Below are positions 1-6,873 of a stretch of 25,686 nucleotides of DNA, piece after piece; the stretch's first letter is position 1; every line of letters begins with the position of its first letter. The notes beneath the pieces were generated by a model that made no database searches, was not told the DNA's origin, and was given only the letters and a program-made list of their open reading frames with translations. The DNA is from Faecalicatena fissicatena (GTDB taxonomy: Bacteria > Bacillota > Clostridia > Lachnospirales > Lachnospiraceae): contig LDAQ01000053.1 in the NCBI GenBank assembly GCA_001028025.1, forward strand, positions 1 through 25,686, given 5' to 3'. The translations under genes and the position numbers were made by a program.

Positions 1-84
1 CATTATTTCCCTACTCTATTAACCAGATTCTGTTTCGGACCGTTTCCGTACAGTGATTACACCGAAAAAAATAAAATTTTATGA

Positions 85-114
85 TAGACTATCCCCGTGT
101 TTATACGTAATAAT
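85..114 (+). promoter_or_regulatory. Possible promoter of the sigma/anti-sigma operon
   Basis: A TAGACT at 85-90 and an AATAAT at 109-114 are separated by 18 bp, each one mismatch from the usual housekeeping boxes. They lie about 50 bp upstream of the sigma factor start. ECF operons often also have a self-recognised promoter, which I cannot define from one copy. The call rests on box similarity only. Confidence 0.3.
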
Positions 115-129
115 AGGTGTAACAATATT

Positions 130-143
130 TTGTAAGCTTACAA
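130..143. promoter_or_regulatory. Perfect 14-bp palindrome, possible operator before sigma gene
   Basis: TTGTAAGCTTACAA is self-complementary and ends 21 bp before the sigma factor start. Two further half-site-like words flank it: TGTAA at 118-122 and TTACA at 144-148. It lies downstream of the possible -10 box, where a repressor would block transcription. No known regulator is assigned. Confidence 0.35.
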
Positions 144-164
144 TTACAGAAAAGGACGCAGATT

Positions 165-719
165 ATGAAAATTAACGATGAAAATTATATCAGGGAGCTA
201 AAGCAGCATAATGAATCCGCCCTGGCCTATATTATTGAAAGGTATGGAGGGCTAGTGAAATCAGTTGTCAGAAAGCATCTTTACGCTTTGCCGCAGTATC
301 AGGAGGAGTGTATGAATGATATTTTCTTCCAGGTGTGGAATAATATCCAGTATTTTGACTGTATGAAGAACTCTTTCAAGAACTGGATTGCGGGTGTGTC
401 GCGGTACCGTGCTATTGACTGCCTGCGCAAACATCGCAGGGAGCTGGAAGTGGAGAATATTGAGGACATACCTGCGGCAAAAGAGGAGGTGGCTTATCAG
501 GAGCTGATCGAAAAGGAGATATCCGAGGAGCTGGAACAGATGCTTTCCTGCCTGACACCGCGGGATCAGGAGCTTTTCAGGCGGCTGTATATCGAGGAAC
601 AGGATATCAGCCAGGTAAGCAGGGAAATGGGGATGCAGGAATCTTCAGTTTATAACCATGTATCCCGCGGAAAACGTAAAATCAGAAATCTGTATCCGAG
701 AGAGCAGAAGGAGAGATGA
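165..719 (+). CDS. ECF-type RNA polymerase sigma factor
   Basis: A 184-residue sigma-70 family protein of the small extracytoplasmic-function kind. Region 2 spans roughly residues 15-92 and includes the FFQVWNNI and YRAIDCLRKHRR segments used for core and -10 contact. Region 4 spans about 125-176, with the helix-turn-helix ISQVSREMGMQESSVYNHVSRGKRKI. There is no sigma-3 domain, as expected for the class. The ATG is preceded by AAAAGGA at a good distance. The next gene starts three bases after the stop and encodes a membrane protein of the DUF4179 type, so this is a sigma/anti-sigma pair answering an envelope or extracellular signal. The signal itself cannot be read from the sequence. Confidence 0.9.
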   Translation: MKINDENYIRELKQHNESALAYIIERYGGLVKSVVRKHLYALPQYQEECMNDIFFQVWNNIQYFDCMKNSFKNWIAGVSRYRAIDCLRKHRRELEVENIEDIPAAKEEVAYQELIEKEISEELEQMLSCLTPRDQELFRRLYIEEQDISQVSREMGMQESSVYNHVSRGKRKIRNLYPREQKER

Positions 720-721
720 AT

Positions 722-1735
722 ATGAAGAGTAATATTTATATGATGTTAAATGATATAGATTCCGGCGCTAATGAATACCAGGAGGATGAATGGACGGAGC
801 TGGAAGCAAAAAGGCTGAAGAAAAAGGTGCTTGGCAGGGTTCACAAAAAGAGCAGGAAGAAAATTGCCATAGCGGGTGTCTGCGCGGCAGCAACTTTTGC
901 TCTGCTGGCAGCGGTGCCTTTCAGAGGTGCGGTGGCGGATGCGGTTGAACAATTGTCCTACCGGATCGGGGATTTTCTTGGAATTGACAAAAATCTGGCA
1001 CCATATGAACAGATTGTCAACCAGTCTGTAACGGAGGGCGGGATTACGGTTACTCTGAATTCGGTGGTACTGGACGTGGACGAACTGATCGTTTCCACAA
1101 CGGAGGTTTATGAAGAGGCTATTACAGAAGGCGGGCCGGGTCTGATGGGAAATGTTTACATTAATGGTGTGCGTGCATCCGGCGGCGCTGGCGGCGGTTC
1201 CTATACGTCAGATGAACATACGAGAGAGGTTGTGATGAAATATTATCTGGATCAGGTAGATATGGCTGATTTGGAACAGGAGGTAAACTTCGCTGTCCGT
1301 TTCAATGATTATGAGGAAAACAGGGGCAGCTGGGAGTTTAAATTTAGTGCCAGCGGAGAGCAGCTCTCAGCAGATACGCAGACCATTGATCTCACATATC
1401 AGTGTCAGCTTCCGGATGGTTCCAATATCACATTTACAAAATATACGAGTAATGCTATAGGGCAGAAAATATTTTATACAACCGATGGGAATAAGAATGA
1501 CTATGATATGAAGCTGGAGGGCACGGATAATCTGGGGAATCCGGTAAGCTTTTATGTGAGTTCATCCAATAAAGAGGGGGGGAGATTCGTGATTGATAAT
1601 TCTGCTGAAAATTTGAGCGATGATGCAGAAACACTGACATTAACTCCTTATGCGGTAAAATTCCCGGAAGAAAGTGGGAGAATGAGTAACGATTATGAGC
1701 AGGTTGGGGAACCCTTCACGATTGAGGTTCGATGA
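722..1735 (+). CDS. DUF4179-type transmembrane anti-sigma factor
   Basis: About 337 residues. The N-terminal ~45 residues are charged and cytosolic, ending in a basic stretch (RLKKKVLGRVHKKSRKK). One transmembrane helix follows at about residues 48-67, and the rest is a large extracellular beta-rich region. This matches DUF4179 proteins encoded next to ECF sigma factors in Clostridia. Binding to the upstream sigma factor is inferred from the pairing. I chose ATG 722 because AAGGAG at 708-713 lies 8 nt upstream; ATG 716, which would overlap the sigma stop, has only 2 nt of spacing. A Gly/Ser-rich turn (ASGGAGGGS) lies in the extracellular part. The large palindrome begins just after the stop. 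Confidence 0.8.
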   Translation: MKSNIYMMLNDIDSGANEYQEDEWTELEAKRLKKKVLGRVHKKSRKKIAIAGVCAAATFALLAAVPFRGAVADAVEQLSYRIGDFLGIDKNLAPYEQIVNQSVTEGGITVTLNSVVLDVDELIVSTTEVYEEAITEGGPGLMGNVYINGVRASGGAGGGSYTSDEHTREVVMKYYLDQVDMADLEQEVNFAVRFNDYEENRGSWEFKFSASGEQLSADTQTIDLTYQCQLPDGSNITFTKYTSNAIGQKIFYTTDGNKNDYDMKLEGTDNLGNPVSFYVSSSNKEGGRFVIDNSAENLSDDAETLTLTPYAVKFPEESGRMSNDYEQVGEPFTIEVR

Positions 1736-1741
1736 AGGAGG

Positions 1742-2040
1742 GGCGCTCCGTGTAATGTGGGGCGGTAAGCCCTTCACATACACACATGGCGGTTTGAAGG
1801 GCGGTCGCTTGTTAAGCAGCAGTATGGCGGAAAAGAGCAGAATTGCATGACACCACGGACGTTCAGCGTGTAAGCCGATGCTTACATGCCTCAGGTCCGC
1901 TTGAATCCTGATTCGGAATCAGGGTTCAGTCACGCAATTCTGCTCTTTCCCGCCTTACTGCTGCTAAACGTGCTAGGAGCTCTTCAAACCGTCATGTGTG
2001 TATGTGAAGGGCTTACCGCCCCACATTTCACGTCGCTTAT
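1742..2040. repeat. Large imperfect palindrome with three-way-junction fold (MITE-like or structured RNA)
   Basis: This fills the gap between the anti-sigma and HxlR genes. The left arm, 1754-1851, pairs with the right arm, 1929-2027: 35 perfect pairs at the base, one G/T wobble, 10 more pairs, an internal loop of about 13 nt, then about 38 nt with four mismatches. Weaker complementarity extends out to about 1742 and 2037. The 77-nt apex holds two further hairpins: CGGAC/GTCCG (1856-1860, 1895-1899) enclosing GTGTAAGC/GCTTACAT (1868-1887), and a 13-bp stem 1902-1914/1916-1928 with one wobble. Together they make a three-way junction. There is no transposase and no convincing ORF. A non-autonomous mobile element, a transcription terminator-like structure or a structured RNA are all possible. 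Confidence 0.8.
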
Positions 2041-2130
2041 GTGCATCCGGGCGGGAGGACAGAATTATGGAGTATTGTTGCTATTGGAGGGCAGTCTGAT
2101 TATAATGGGGGATAGATGGGAGGGATTGGG

Positions 2131-2487
2131 ATGAAGATGCGCAGTGATTATAATTGTCCGCTGGAGATGACGCATGATATTATTCGGGGGAAGTGGAAGC
2201 CGGTTATTTTGTGGGAGCTTAGTAAGGGGGAGTGTTCTCTTTCTGCTTTGAAGAAGGCTATTGGGGGGATGAGTCAGAAGATGCTGGTGCAGCATTTGAA
2301 TGAGCTTTTGGAGTGGAGGGTGATCGGGAAGACGGTGAGTGATGGGTATCCTTTGAAATCTAATTATTTTCTTACGGATCGTGGAGAAAAGATTTTTGAA
2401 GCTGTTTCTATTATGCAGAGTGTTGGGATTGAGATGATGCTTGAGGATAATAGGGAGGAGTTCCTGAAGGAGAAAGGGCTGCTATAG
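2131..2487 (+). CDS. HxlR-family transcriptional regulator
   Basis: A 118-residue winged-helix protein. The family signature is clear near the start: YNCPLEMTHDIIRGKWKPVI at residues 7-26, then the recognition-helix region LKKAIGGMSQKMLVQHLNEL and the wing up to YFLTDRGEKIFE. Cys9, in the usual CPxE position, is the residue that senses oxidants or electrophiles in several characterised HxlR proteins such as YodB; a redox role here is inference. I chose ATG 2131 because GGGAGGG lies just upstream; in-frame ATG 2116 is possible. The gene is followed by a palindrome and promoter for a small flavoprotein, its likely target. The codons look unlike the neighbours (many GGG, AGG, TTT and ATT), which may mean recent acquisition. 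Confidence 0.9.
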   Translation: MKMRSDYNCPLEMTHDIIRGKWKPVILWELSKGECSLSALKKAIGGMSQKMLVQHLNELLEWRVIGKTVSDGYPLKSNYFLTDRGEKIFEAVSIMQSVGIEMMLEDNREEFLKEKGLL

Positions 2488-2503
2488 TTACAAAAAAGTA
2501 ACT
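2486..2503. promoter_or_regulatory. Probable HxlR operator (18-bp perfect palindrome)
   Basis: AGTTAC-AAAAAA-GTAACT starts in the hxlR stop codon and ends 2 bp before the -35 box of the next promoter. Its size and symmetry suit a dimeric winged-helix regulator. There is no T-run after it, so a terminator is unlikely. Assignment to the adjacent HxlR protein is inferred from position. Confidence 0.55.
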
Positions 2504-2505
2504 GA

Positions 2506-2534
2506 TTTACTGTGCCGCCGGATTCACTTATAAT
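2506..2534 (+). promoter_or_regulatory. Promoter for the PNPOx-like gene
   Basis: TTTACT (2506-2511), 17 bp, then a perfect TATAAT (2529-2534), 26 bp before the ATG at 2561. The palindrome abutting the -35 box means a bound regulator could either recruit or block polymerase. Confidence 0.65.
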
Positions 2535-2560
2535 AGGAGTTAGGACAAGGAGGTGCTAAG

Positions 2561-2980
2561 ATGAGAGATTCAGTGAAAACAATTGGTAATTTGATTGATA
2601 AGCAAGGTGTGTCATTTATCAGTTCTGTGGATGAGGATGGATTTCCGAATACGAAGGCTATGCTGCCGCCGCGGAAAAGAGAGGGGATAAAGGTATTCTA
2701 TTTTACTACGAATACATCTTCCATGAGGGTAAGGCAGTATAGGGATCGTCCTCAGGCGTGTATTTATTTTTGTGACAGAAGATTTTTCAGGGGGGTTATG
2801 TTAACTGGGACGATGGAGGTGCTGGAAGATCCTGTGTATAAAGAAATGATATGGCAGGAAGGGGATACTATGTATTATCCAGAAGGTGTGACCGACCCGG
2901 ACTATTGTGTTCTGCGTTTTACCGCCAGTCAGGGGAGATACTACAGCAATTTCAGTTCTGAAACTTTTGATATTGAATAA
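2561..2980 (+). CDS. Pyridoxamine 5'-phosphate oxidase-like flavin-binding protein
   Basis: A 139-residue split-barrel protein of the general stress protein 26 / PNPOx-like superfamily, which usually binds FMN (or F420 or heme in some branches). The pattern is typical: a first strand VSFISSVDEDGFPNTKAM (residues 17-34), a second strand VFYFTTNTSSMRVRQYRDRP (45-64), then ACIYFCDRRFFRGVMLTG (66-83) and a final LRFTASQGRYYS (118-129). The AAGGAGG site before the ATG is strong. The gene has its own promoter next to a probable HxlR operator, so it may be a stress- or redox-inducible flavoprotein. The substrate is not known. Confidence 0.8.
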   Translation: MRDSVKTIGNLIDKQGVSFISSVDEDGFPNTKAMLPPRKREGIKVFYFTTNTSSMRVRQYRDRPQACIYFCDRRFFRGVMLTGTMEVLEDPVYKEMIWQEGDTMYYPEGVTDPDYCVLRFTASQGRYYSNFSSETFDIE

Positions 2981-3460
2981 TATTCTTTTACACTTGCTAT
3001 GGTCTATGCGGTATGTAAATGTGCGAATGAGATTGAAGCCTTCAGATATCGGTTTTTAGATGGGAAGATCGTTTTGTTTGATAAAATAGATACCGCATTT
3101 ACCTATTTAAATACCGGGAGTGAATTATTCAAAGTGGTCAATGTTCCAATGCAGAAAAATATGAAGGAATATGTGGAACTGGCTGCCAAAACGGCGGCTG
3201 AGCAGAAAGAATATTTTACAGGTCCTTTAGGAAATGATGTTTTTCAATGCTCCCCTATGCCGTGGATCACATATACCCATATTTCCCACACGAATTCGGG
3301 CAGGAAAGACAATGCCACTCCTTTGTTTGACTGGGGAAAATATTATGAAAAGGATGGAAGGATCGTTATGCCATTGTCCGTTCAGGCTCACCATTCATTT
3401 GTCGACGGCATACACATCGGAAAATTTGCAGATATACTACAAAAATATCTGGAAGAATGA
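2981..3460 (+). pseudogene. 5'-truncated chloramphenicol acetyltransferase-like (CatA family) gene
   Basis: The reading frame encodes the C-terminal three quarters of a CatA-type O-acetyltransferase. It contains the catalytic-site motif HHSFVDG (residues 131-137 counted from ATG 2999) and conserved segments such as EAFRYRF and PWITYTHISHT. Intact members are about 210-220 residues; from ATG 2999 only 153 are left. In-frame codons between the preceding stop (2978-2980) and ATG 2999 read YSFTLA, which continues the family-like sequence, so the missing N-terminus was cut exactly at the end of the PNPOx-like gene. There is no ribosome binding site at 2999. The loss removes part of the N-terminal substrate-binding half, so activity is unlikely. 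It may still be co-transcribed with the upstream gene. Confidence 0.75.
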
Positions 3461-3588
3461 TAAAAAGAGTCACTTCGTTTGAATGTGCAGAGGGAATATC
3501 TGAATGGGAGGGACTATACGTCAGCAGTAAATACGATTTCGAGATTCATGCCATGACCGGAGCATTTCTGGAATGGAGAAAAGAATAA
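3457..3588 (+). CDS. Small ORF of 43 codons overlapping the cat remnant
   Basis: The ATG at 3457 overlaps the stop of the truncated cat gene (ATGA arrangement), and the ORF runs to TAA at 3586-3588. The predicted peptide is mixed acidic/basic with two Trp and ends in GAFLEWRKE. I recognise no family. It has no separate ribosome binding site and would depend on translational coupling. It may be a remnant of a longer gene lost with the same rearrangement, or not be a gene at all. Confidence 0.25.
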   Translation: MIKRVTSFECAEGISEWEGLYVSSKYDFEIHAMTGAFLEWRKE

Positions 3589-3663
3589 TGTAAAGCAGAG
3601 AATATGATAAAGTGAGGGCTCCTGTCATATAAATAGAGTAATATCCGTTTATGGGGTTATGGC

Positions 3664-4992
3664 ATGGAGACATTATCACAGATCATGAAATCTATCTACG
3701 GGTACCTGTGGGGAATGCCAATGCTGGTGGTTCTTCTGGGTACCCACTTGTATTTTACCGTCAGGCTTGGATTTATCCAGCGGAAGATCCCACTGGGAAT
3801 CCGGCTCAGTTTTTCGAAAAAAGAGGCCGGTGAAGACGGGATTTCGCCCTTTTCGGCGTTGGCGACGGCGCTGGCGGCTACGATCGGCACCGGCAACATC
3901 GTGGGAATTTCGGCCGCGATTGCCATCGGCGGTCCAGGGGCGGTGTTCTGGTGCTGGCTGACCGGGGTGTTCGGCATAGCAACCTGTTATGCCGAGTGTT
4001 TCCTTTCCGCAAAATACAAAATAAGAAGGCCGGACGGTTCATATACCGGCGGGCCTATGTACGTGATGGAAAAGGTGCTGCATCAGAAAAGCGCTGCGGT
4101 GGTGTTCGCCGTAAGTACAATTCTGGCGTCTCTGGGGATGGGCAGCAGTGTACAGTCGCATTCGATCTGTGCGGCGGTGCGGGTGGAATATCCAATTTCC
4201 CCGTCCGTGATCGGGATAATTGCGGCAGTCCTGGTGGGGGCCGTGATGCTCGGCGGTGCAAAACAGATCTCAAAAGTGTGTACATATCTGGTTCCTTTTA
4301 TGAGTGTTTTTTATTTCGGCGGCTGTCTGTTCCTGATCTGGATGAACCGGGCATATCTGGGAGCGGCGCTTGCTGTTATTGTAGAGTCTGCATTTACCTC
4401 AAAATCAGTGTTTGGAGGGCTTGCCGGTACGGCTGTGATGGTGGGAATGCGCACAGGGATCTCAAAGGGGCTGTTTACAAATGAGGCGGGCCTGGGTTCT
4501 ATCCCCATGACTGCGGCTGCGTCCAGAACCAGTTCCCCGGCAAGGCAGGGGATCATATCTATGACGGGGCCGTTCTGGGATACGGTAGTGATGTGTGCGA
4601 TCACCGGTATTGCGATTGTGAGCAGTATGCTGAGTGATCCGGGGATTTATGCCGGTGCTGCGGATGACCAGCTGTGCTTTCTGGCTTTTGAAAAACTGCC
4701 TGTGGGCGGGAGCCTGATGCTGTCGGTGTCACTGGTGCTTTTTGCCTATGCATCTATCATTGGGTGGAGTTACTACGGGGAATGTGCGGTACAGTATCTG
4801 TGGGGGAGCCGAAAAATACTTCCTTATAGAATCGCCTATATAGCGGCGGTATATCTGGGCGCTGTGATGTCACTGGACCTTGTTTGGACGGTATCGGATC
4901 TGTTTAACTCATTTATGGCCATACCGAATATACTGTGTATCTGGATGCTGCGGAAAGTGGTAATCAATGAAACGAGGAAAAGCCGCTTTTAA
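3664..4992 (+). CDS. Sodium:alanine/glycine symporter (AGCS family)
   Basis: A 442-residue polytopic membrane protein. Family hallmarks are visible: GISPFSALATALAATIGTGN (59-78) followed by GGPGAVFWCW (89-98), then GSYTGGPMYVME around 125-136, and GLFTNEAGLGSIPMTAAAS (269-287). About ten hydrophobic segments fit the usual architecture. It would import alanine or glycine with Na+ (or H+). The length is at the short end of the normal range. The start at 3664 has only a weak GGGG site, but no better in-frame start is seen. It stands alone: an extended -10 promoter for the next operon lies just after its stop. Confidence 0.9.
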   Translation: METLSQIMKSIYGYLWGMPMLVVLLGTHLYFTVRLGFIQRKIPLGIRLSFSKKEAGEDGISPFSALATALAATIGTGNIVGISAAIAIGGPGAVFWCWLTGVFGIATCYAECFLSAKYKIRRPDGSYTGGPMYVMEKVLHQKSAAVVFAVSTILASLGMGSSVQSHSICAAVRVEYPISPSVIGIIAAVLVGAVMLGGAKQISKVCTYLVPFMSVFYFGGCLFLIWMNRAYLGAALAVIVESAFTSKSVFGGLAGTAVMVGMRTGISKGLFTNEAGLGSIPMTAAASRTSSPARQGIISMTGPFWDTVVMCAITGIAIVSSMLSDPGIYAGAADDQLCFLAFEKLPVGGSLMLSVSLVLFAYASIIGWSYYGECAVQYLWGSRKILPYRIAYIAAVYLGAVMSLDLVWTVSDLFNSFMAIPNILCIWMLRKVVINETRKSRF

Positions 4993-5006
4993 GAGTAACG
5001 GGCTCA

Positions 5007-5015
5007 TGTTATAAT
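5007..5015 (+). promoter_or_regulatory. Extended -10 promoter of the molybdenum cofactor operon
   Basis: TGTTATAAT carries both the TGn extension (5007-5009) and a perfect TATAAT (5010-5015). The -35 position, TTTTAA at 4987-4992 with 17 bp spacing, is poor, as is usual for extended -10 promoters. It is about 70 bp before the first mo gene. I see no Moco-riboswitch-like fold in the short leader. Confidence 0.6.
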
Positions 5016-5087
5016 AGATCCAGATTCTATGAGAAATCGAATGATAGAAAGAAGCATATTAAAATACAAAACAAGGAGCAAAAAAAG

Positions 5088-5606
5088 ATGGCAGGAAAAT
5101 GGAAGACAGCAATTATCACGCTGAGTGATAAAGGATATGCAGGGGAGCGGGAGGACAAAAGCGGGCTGTTGATCCGGGAGATGATAGAGCAGGAAGGATA
5201 TGAGACAACGGCGATGATTCTGCTGCCGGATGAGCAGAAAATGATTGAGGAGAAACTGAAAGAGCTCTGCGACGAGGGCGGGACAGATTTGATCCTTACC
5301 ACCGGCGGGACAGGATTTTCACCGAGGGACTGTACGCCGGAGGCAACCCTGGCCGTGGCGGAGAAGAATGCGCCGGGAATTGCCGAGGCGATGCGTTACG
5401 CTTCCCTCCAGATTACTCCCCGTGCTATGCTGAGCAGGGGAGCCTCCGTGATCAGAGGAAAGACCCTGATCATTAATCTGCCGGGCAGCCCGAAAGCGGT
5501 GAAAGAAAATCTGGAATACGTCTTATCTTCCCTTCCCCATGGTCTGGAGATTATGAAAGGCCTGTCAGGCGAGTGCGGAAGCGATGTGAAGAAACATGAA
5601 AAATGA
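5088..5606 (+). CDS. mog: Molybdopterin adenylyltransferase (MogA/MoaB family)
   Basis: A 172-residue protein of the MogA/MoaB fold, which activates molybdopterin with ATP to give the adenylylated form used by MoeA. The signature TTGGTGFSPRDCTPEA is at residues 71-86, and the C-terminal LPGSPKAVKE at 131-140. The N-terminal strand ends in the expected TLSDKGYAGEREDKSG. AAGGAGC upstream of the ATG gives a good site. It opens the mo operon and its 3' end overlaps the next gene by 11 bp. MoaB and MogA cannot be told apart confidently by eye; in Firmicutes this protein usually does the Mog step. Confidence 0.9.
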   Translation: MAGKWKTAIITLSDKGYAGEREDKSGLLIREMIEQEGYETTAMILLPDEQKMIEEKLKELCDEGGTDLILTTGGTGFSPRDCTPEATLAVAEKNAPGIAEAMRYASLQITPRAMLSRGASVIRGKTLIINLPGSPKAVKENLEYVLSSLPHGLEIMKGLSGECGSDVKKHEK

Positions 5607-6831
5607 TATCTGCGGAAATAGAGAGGGCGGAAGCATCCGGGCTATTTATACAAGGCAGGAGGAAAATTCTGCACACAGCACAGAGAAAAAGAGAACCGGT
5701 CTGGCAAAGGCTGCTGCGAGCGTAATGCTCACTGTCGGAGAGGGAATAGAAGGAGACCGGCATGGAAAGAATCGGGAGCGTCAGCTGACGCTTCTGGATG
5801 AGGGCACCAGGGATTGGATGCAGGTACAGATGACTGAGGGACTGTGCTTTCAGCGGTTCCGGGAGAATTTTCTGACGCGTGGGCTGGACTATGCAGTGCT
5901 TCATGCGGGAACCCGAATCTGCATCGGATCTGCCGAGATTGAGATAACGCAGAAAGGCAAGAAATGCTTTCCGGAATGTGGGCGCAGGCAGTTGGGAATG
6001 GAGTGTATGCTCTGCGGCAACGCCTGTTTTGCCAAGGTGGTCCAAGGTGGAACCGTGAAGACTGGAGATGAAATCCGATTATCGGATATATCAGTCTGCG
6101 GATACACTGCTGAAGGGGAATCCAGGTACAGCCGTCAGCTGCCTATACTGGGGCTGGGTGAAAGGGGTCAGACCCTTTTGAGAAAATCCTCCGTGCTGGT
6201 TGCCGGGGCAGGCGGACTGGGCTGCCCTGCTATCACTGCTCTTGCCGCCGCCGGTGTGGGGCGGATCGGTATCGCGGACAGAGACAGGATCGCCATGACG
6301 AATTTGAACCGGCAGTTTCTTTATACGCCGGAGGACATCGGAAAAAGCAAAGCAAAAGCAGCAGGAGAATGGGTGAAGAGATTCCGGCCGGACTGCAGTG
6401 TGGATATCTATGAGTTTAAAATGACCGGAGAAAATGTGGACAGGCTGGTGGCGGGATATGATATGATCCTTCTGGCACTGGACACTGTGAAGGCCAGGAT
6501 GGTTCTGAACGCAGCCGCCCGCAGGCTTAGTCTGCCGCTGGTGGACGGGGCTGTGGATGGATTTTATGGCACGGTAACGGCAGTATTCAGCGGCCTGGAC
6601 CCCTGCCTGGCCTGTCTGAATCCGCAGGGAAAAGAACCGGAAAGGGAGAGCCTTTCCTTTGGTCCTGTAACAATGCAGGTGGGAGCAGCCGAGGCACAGA
6701 CAGCCCTGCTGTATCTGGCGGGCATGAAAAAGACAGGCGGAGTCTGGAATTTTGACGGGAATGCCGGAAGCATGGAGAAAATTCCGGTAAAAAAGAACCC
6801 GGATTGTAAAGTGTGCGGTAATCCCGTATAA
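5596..6831 (+). CDS. MOSC domain-E1-like (HesA/MoeB/ThiF) fusion protein
   Basis: A 411-residue two-domain protein. Residues ~12-163 are a MOSC domain (GIEGDRHGKNRERQLTLLD at 50-68 and the Cys-rich GKKCFPEC at 121-128). Residues ~175-411 are an E1-like adenylating domain: RYSRQLPILGLGERGQ (177-192), the ATP loop GAGGLG (204-209), NLNRQFLYTPEDIGKSKA (237-254), Asp296 at the Mg/ATP position, and both zinc pairs CLAC (337-340) and CKVC (404-407). MoeB/ThiF proteins adenylate the C-terminal Gly of MoaD or ThiS; MOSC domains bind molybdenum cofactor or carry sulfur. The fusion suggests coupling of sulfur-carrier activation to cofactor sulfuration, an inference. No MoaD-like protein is in the window. 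The start is inside the mog gene, with translation probably coupled. Confidence 0.85.
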   Translation: MKNDICGNREGGSIRAIYTRQEENSAHSTEKKRTGLAKAAASVMLTVGEGIEGDRHGKNRERQLTLLDEGTRDWMQVQMTEGLCFQRFRENFLTRGLDYAVLHAGTRICIGSAEIEITQKGKKCFPECGRRQLGMECMLCGNACFAKVVQGGTVKTGDEIRLSDISVCGYTAEGESRYSRQLPILGLGERGQTLLRKSSVLVAGAGGLGCPAITALAAAGVGRIGIADRDRIAMTNLNRQFLYTPEDIGKSKAKAAGEWVKRFRPDCSVDIYEFKMTGENVDRLVAGYDMILLALDTVKARMVLNAAARRLSLPLVDGAVDGFYGTVTAVFSGLDPCLACLNPQGKEPERESLSFGPVTMQVGAAEAQTALLYLAGMKKTGGVWNFDGNAGSMEKIPVKKNPDCKVCGNPV

Positions 6832-6873
6832 TGGACTACAGGAAAACGAGAAAAGGAAACCGGAGGCTGACAT

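Noticed and set aside
1742..2040. Insertion sequence or CRISPR array
   Set aside because: There is no transposase or Rayt-like ORF, and no series of equal repeats and spacers, only one inverted repeat with internal hairpins.
1886..2134. 82-codon open frame inside the right arm of the large palindrome
   Set aside because: It has no ribosome binding site, its sequence is explained by the palindrome, and the end runs into the HxlR gene region.
3651..3833. Alternative small frame at the start of the symporter gene
   Set aside because: The overlapping frame at 3664 encodes a clear AGCS protein from its first residues.
4993..5087. Moco riboswitch ahead of the molybdenum operon
   Set aside because: The leader after the extended -10 box is only about 65 nt and lacks the multi-stem fold; only a weak TTCTAT/ATAGAA pairing is visible.
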